From NCBI GenBank assembly GCA_903837815.1, contig CAILWD010000360.1, positions 1 to 7,738 on the forward strand: a stretch of DNA of 7,738 nt, given 5' to 3'. A model generated the notes under the pieces. That model was not told the origin of the DNA, searched no databases, and saw only the letters and a program-made list of their open reading frames with translations. The stretch's first letter is position 1, and each line of letters opens with the position of its first letter. A program made the translations under genes and the position numbers. The stretch is from an uncultured Chloroflexota bacterium. Its GTDB lineage: Bacteria > Chloroflexota > Anaerolineae > Anaerolineales > Villigracilaceae. Shown here piece after piece: positions 5,203 to 7,738 of this stretch.

Positions 5203-5928
5203 CTATGCGTGGTTCAAAACCTCGGCGATGTGCATTACCCGCTGGTTTTTTCCCTGACGGTGCAACCCGCCCGCTATGTGCATCAGACATCCCGCGTCGG
5301 TCACGACCAAAGCGGAGGATTGGGTCGACTCGAAGTTTTCGATTTTTCGCTTCAACCATTCCGCCGAGAGTTCGGGATGTTCCACCGACATGATGCCGCC
5401 GAAGCCGCAGCATTCATCGGCATGGGGCAGTTCCACCAGGGTTGCGCCTTTGACGTTTGCCAGCAGTACGCGCGGTTGCCTGTCCACTTTGATGCCGCGC
5501 AGGGTGTGACAGGATGAGTGGTAGGTCAGCCTGCCATACCATTTTGCGCCGACATCGGTCACGCCCAATTTATCCACGAGATATTCGGTAAATTCATACG
5601 TCCGCGCGGCGAGAGACTGGGCGCGGGGGAGCCACGCAGAATCGTGTTCAAAAAGTTCGGGGTAGTTGTGACGGAACATGTGCGCGCAGGACCCCGAAGG
5701 CGTGACAATCTCCCCTTCCGTATTCTCGAAAACTTTGATGGTATGTTCGGCGATGGCGCGGGCATCTTTGCGGAGACCTGCGTTGAAGTTCGGCTGCCCG
5801 CAACAGGTTTGTTCGCGGGGAAATTCCACACGAACACCGAGTCGGCTGAGAATATCCACGACTGATTCCCCTGTTTTCGGGAAAAGGGAATCAACAAGAC
5901 AGGTGACGAAGAGTTGGACTGTGGTCAT
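5203..5928 (-). CDS. lutA: Lactate utilisation protein LutA, Fe-S oxidoreductase
   Basis: Cytoplasmic subunit with two CCG domains, related to HdrB and GlpC, predicted to pass electrons in the LutABC-type oxidation of L-lactate to pyruvate. The 241 residues match the usual LutA size. The first CCG module has C10, C42-C43-G44 (TCCGQP) and C81; the second has C140-H141, C173-C174-G175 (ECCGFGG) and C214, the spacing expected of cysteine-rich domains that bind Fe-S clusters. VTCLVDSLFP at the N-terminus and PSGSCAHMFRHNYPELF (77-93) are typical of the family. It is the first gene of the minus-strand lut locus and lies 62 bp after pfk, with a hairpin terminator between. The Shine-Dalgarno is poor (GGA 3 nt from ATG), and a TAAAAT hexamer lies only 6 nt before ATG, so a leaderless or near-leaderless transcript is possible. 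LutB and LutC follow as one fused protein, after an unrelated lipoprotein gene. Confidence 0.93.
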   Translation of the reverse strand: MTTVQLFVTCLVDSLFPKTGESVVDILSRLGVRVEFPREQTCCGQPNFNAGLRKDARAIAEHTIKVFENTEGEIVTPSGSCAHMFRHNYPELFEHDSAWLPRAQSLAARTYEFTEYLVDKLGVTDVGAKWYGRLTYHSSCHTLRGIKVDRQPRVLLANVKGATLVELPHADECCGFGGIMSVEHPELSAEWLKRKIENFESTQSSALVVTDAGCLMHIAGGLHRQGKNQRVMHIAEVLNHA

Positions 5929-5944
5929 GAATCCATTTTATCCC

Positions 5945-5979
5945 AAATAAAATGCGCCCAACTTTGCGTCAGGCGCATT
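5945..5979 (-). terminator. Intrinsic terminator after pfk
   Basis: A perfect 8-bp stem, AATGCGCC (5972-5979 on the minus strand) with GGCGCATT (5951-5958), encloses a 13-nt loop. On the minus strand it continues TTTTATTT, an imperfect T-tract. It starts 12 nt after the pfk stop and separates pfk from lutA. Confidence 0.65.
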
Positions 5980-5990
5980 GCTTCAATTTT

Positions 5991-7106
5991 TTATCCAAAC
6001 GTGATGCCCAAGTCGAGGGCAGTCAGGACGATGTCCGAGTCCATCGGCACCATCTTCATCCTGCCTTTTGCCTCTTCGATGGGCACATACTTGACATGTG
6101 GCGGGTCGAGGGCAACCATCACACCGGCGTGACCCTCTTCCAAACCGCGCACAGCAGCCGCGCCAAAACGCAAGGCGGTAAGACGGTCAAAGGAAGTGGG
6201 AGAGCCGCCGCGCAACAGATGTCCGAGGACGACCACACGGATTTCCTTGCCTGAAATTTCATGAATTTCAGCCGCCACTTTTTCACCGATGCCTCCGAGA
6301 CGTTCGGCGCGTCCCGCTTCGTGCTCCAGCACCGAGACTCCGCCGCCCATGGGCGTTGCGCCTTCGGCAACCACCACGATGGTGAACTTGCTGCCCTGCG
6401 CCTCGCGCTCGCGAATTTTCTCTACGACTTTGTGAATGTCGTAGGGGCGTTCGGGAATCAAGATTGCATCGGCAGAACCAGCCACCCCGGCGTGGACGGC
6501 AATCCACCCGGCATAACGTCCCATCACTTCCACGACCATCACGCGCCCGTGGGATGCGGCTGTCGAATGCAGGCGGTCGATACACTCGGTGGCAAACCCG
6601 ACGGCGGTATCGAAGCCGAAGGTGACATCCGTCTTGTCGAGGTCGTTGTCAATGGTCTTGGGGACAGAAATCAGGTGCAGGCCCTTTTTGGCAAGGACGC
6701 TCGCAATCGCCAGCGAACCGTCGCCGCCAACCGTGATCAACGCGTCTATGTGATGCAGCCCAAAGCCACGCACGATCTCATCGCTGCGGTCAACCTCTTC
6801 GATGGTACCATCGGGGCGCGAGACCGGGTACTTGAGCGGATTATTACGGTTGCTGGTTCCGAGGATGGTTCCACCGAGGTGGGTAATCCCCTTCACCCTT
6901 TCCCGCGTCAACGGAATCAGGCCGCCGGTTGGGTACTGCTCCGGCAGAATAAGGCCGTTGAAACCATCAAGCACGCCATACACTTCCCAACCGCGTTTAA
7001 TTGCAGAGAGCGTCGCCGCGCGAATTACAGCATTCAAGCCGGGGGCATCTCCGCCTCCGGTGCTGATTGCCACCCTTCTTATTTGCGTCTTTTGTTTTAC
7101 AGGCAT
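5991..7106 (-). CDS. pfkA: 6-phosphofructokinase, mixed donor-site type
   Basis: Cytoplasmic glycolytic enzyme phosphorylating fructose 6-phosphate to fructose 1,6-bisphosphate. The 371 residues are longer than the ~320 of E. coli PfkA, close to the longer group III enzymes. Motifs in order: ISTGGGDAPGLN (14-25), donor loop VGGDGS (126-131), catalytic PKTIDND (149-155, with D153 as the base), MGRYAGW (195-201), AEGA (247-250) and RGGSPTSFDR (299-308). The residues equivalent to E. coli 104 and 124 are G130 and K150. ATP enzymes of the E. coli type have Gly/Gly and pyrophosphate enzymes Asp/Lys; Gly/Lys is known in group III, including ATP-using members. ATP is therefore the likely donor but is not certain. 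The start has GGAG 7 nt before ATG. A hairpin terminator follows. It diverges from an alpha-glucan phosphorylase gene, consistent with feeding glycogen-derived sugar phosphates into glycolysis. Confidence 0.95.
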   Translation of the reverse strand: MPVKQKTQIRRVAISTGGGDAPGLNAVIRAATLSAIKRGWEVYGVLDGFNGLILPEQYPTGGLIPLTRERVKGITHLGGTILGTSNRNNPLKYPVSRPDGTIEEVDRSDEIVRGFGLHHIDALITVGGDGSLAIASVLAKKGLHLISVPKTIDNDLDKTDVTFGFDTAVGFATECIDRLHSTAASHGRVMVVEVMGRYAGWIAVHAGVAGSADAILIPERPYDIHKVVEKIREREAQGSKFTIVVVAEGATPMGGGVSVLEHEAGRAERLGGIGEKVAAEIHEISGKEIRVVVLGHLLRGGSPTSFDRLTALRFGAAAVRGLEEGHAGVMVALDPPHVKYVPIEEAKGRMKMVPMDSDIVLTALDLGITFG

Positions 7107-7142
7107 AAAAATTCTCCAAATGATTTTGCTTTTTCAGGCTGC

Positions 7143-7170
7143 ATTATAGTCCGGAATTAGCAGAAGTCTA
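7143..7170 (-). promoter_or_regulatory. Candidate pfk promoter
   Basis: A consensus -10 TATAAT (7143-7148) lies on the minus strand 36 nt before the pfk ATG. TAGACT (7165-7170, four of six consensus) stands 16 bp further upstream as the -35. A start near 7136 would give a leader of about 30 nt carrying the GGAG site. Confidence 0.6.
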
Positions 7171-7215
7171 CACAGATTTATCGCCAAGACCAATTTCTCC
7201 GGCGTCGAAAAATGC

Positions 7216-7224
7216 TGGTATCAT
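7216..7224 (+). promoter_or_regulatory. Candidate extended -10 for the phosphorylase gene
   Basis: TGG followed by TATCAT (7219-7224, five of six) forms an extended -10. No good -35 is seen 16-18 bp upstream. The predicted transcription start, about 7231, is nearly at the ATG at 7233, so the mRNA would be leaderless or almost so. Confidence 0.3.
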
Positions 7225-7232
7225 TTCCAGCT

Positions 7233-7738
7233 ATGGAATTCAAAACAACCCCTATACAAAAATTCGACCTGCCAAAGCGCATCGCCCGCCTCGGTGAATT
7301 AGCCTGCAACCTCTGGTGGACCTGGCAGCCTGAATCTGCCCACATTTTCGGAAAACTCGACTATGAACTTTGGGAACAGCTTGGGCACAACCCAATCCGC
7401 TTTTTGCGTGAAGTCGACCGCAGGCGTCTGTCCAAATTTTCAAAGGACAAGGATTATCTGGCGCTGTACGACGAATATTTCAAAAAGTTCGATGAATACT
7501 TCGTCAAGCCATCATGGACTCAAAGGGAACATCCCGAATTCAACAGCAATCCCGTCGCCTACTTCTCGATGGAATTCGGCTTGCACGAAACACTGCCAAT
7601 CTATTCCGGCGGACTTGGCGTGCTGGCAGGCGACCACTTGAAAGAATCCTCCGACCTCGGCCTGCCGCTCGTCGCCATCGGATTGATGTACGCCCAGGGC
7701 TATTTCTCACAGCGCATCAGCGAAGATGGCTGGCAGGA
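7233..7738 (+). CDS. glgP: Alpha-glucan (glycogen) phosphorylase, N-terminal part
   Basis: The first 168 codons of a gene cut by the right edge; the full protein would be several times longer. The enzyme releases glucose 1-phosphate from alpha-1,4-glucans with inorganic phosphate and pyridoxal phosphate. Residues about 10-100 match the short bacterial N-terminal module (DUF3417 type): RIARLGELACNLWWTWQPES and WEQLGHNPIRFL. The catalytic fold then begins with PVAYFSMEFGLHE, LPIYSGGLGVLAGDH and LKESSDLGLPLVAIGLMY, the strongly conserved GlgP signature. The pyridoxal lysine lies beyond the window. An in-frame ATG at 7212 would add seven residues; neither start has a clear Shine-Dalgarno. The start at 7233 fits a leaderless message from the extended -10 at 7216-7224. 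It is divergent from pfk across 126 bp. Maltodextrin phosphorylase is an alternative name; the substrate length cannot be told. Confidence 0.93.
   Translation, partial: MEFKTTPIQKFDLPKRIARLGELACNLWWTWQPESAHIFGKLDYELWEQLGHNPIRFLREVDRRRLSKFSKDKDYLALYDEYFKKFDEYFVKPSWTQREHPEFNSNPVAYFSMEFGLHETLPIYSGGLGVLAGDHLKESSDLGLPLVAIGLMYAQGYFSQRISEDGWQ

Noticed and set aside
6261..7160. A 299-codon plus-strand open frame opposite pfk
   Set aside because: It is antisense to a gene with clear phosphofructokinase motifs, and its translation matches no recognisable family; long antisense frames are common in GC-rich coding DNA.

Overview
The window looks like chromosome from a member of the Chloroflexota, probably class Anaerolineae. 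The hints are a secreted lipoprotein with a long Pro/Thr/Ser linker, an alpha-glucan phosphorylase with the short bacterial N-terminal module, and short low-complexity or palindromic repeats inserted inside coding genes. This placement is inference from recalled patterns, not from a marker gene. There are five well-supported complete genes, one gene cut by the right edge, and one possible small gene. All are on the minus strand except the last.

Read in the direction of transcription (right to left), the layout is as follows. (1) pfk (7106-5991), a 6-phosphofructokinase, diverges from an alpha-glucan phosphorylase (7233 to the right edge, plus strand) across a 126-bp region holding candidate promoters for both. 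Together they link glycogen breakdown to glycolysis. (2) A hairpin terminator (5979-5945) ends pfk. (3) A lactate-utilisation locus follows: lutA (5928-5203), an unrelated PT-rich lipoprotein (5120-4050), a possible 32-residue ORF (4053-3955), and a long protein joining LutB and LutC in one chain (3958-1976). The last three overlap by ATGA at each junction, so they may be translationally coupled. (4) A sigma70-type promoter whose -35 hexamer overlaps the lutBC stop codon drives a TPP riboswitch leader (about 1940-1828) with a strong intrinsic terminator (1813-1786). Behind it lie thiN, thiamine pyrophosphokinase (1762-1073), and thiB, a thiamine-binding lipoprotein (1056-16). The rest of the transporter is expected just beyond the left edge.

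The thiamine unit makes functional sense: ThiB captures external thiamine, ThiN pyrophosphorylates it to TPP, and TPP shuts the transcript off through the riboswitch. The riboswitch's 3' conserved strand (CGGAGGGATT) is nearly complementary to the 5' arm of the terminator (AATCCTCCG), which gives a readable antiterminator/terminator switch.

No new multi-gene defence or mobile system is visible. The least ordinary items are the ATGA-chained small ORF in the lut locus, the lipoprotein gene between lutA and lutBC, the LutB-LutC fusion, the palindromic and heptameric repeats inside thiN, and the mixed donor-site residues of the phosphofructokinase.
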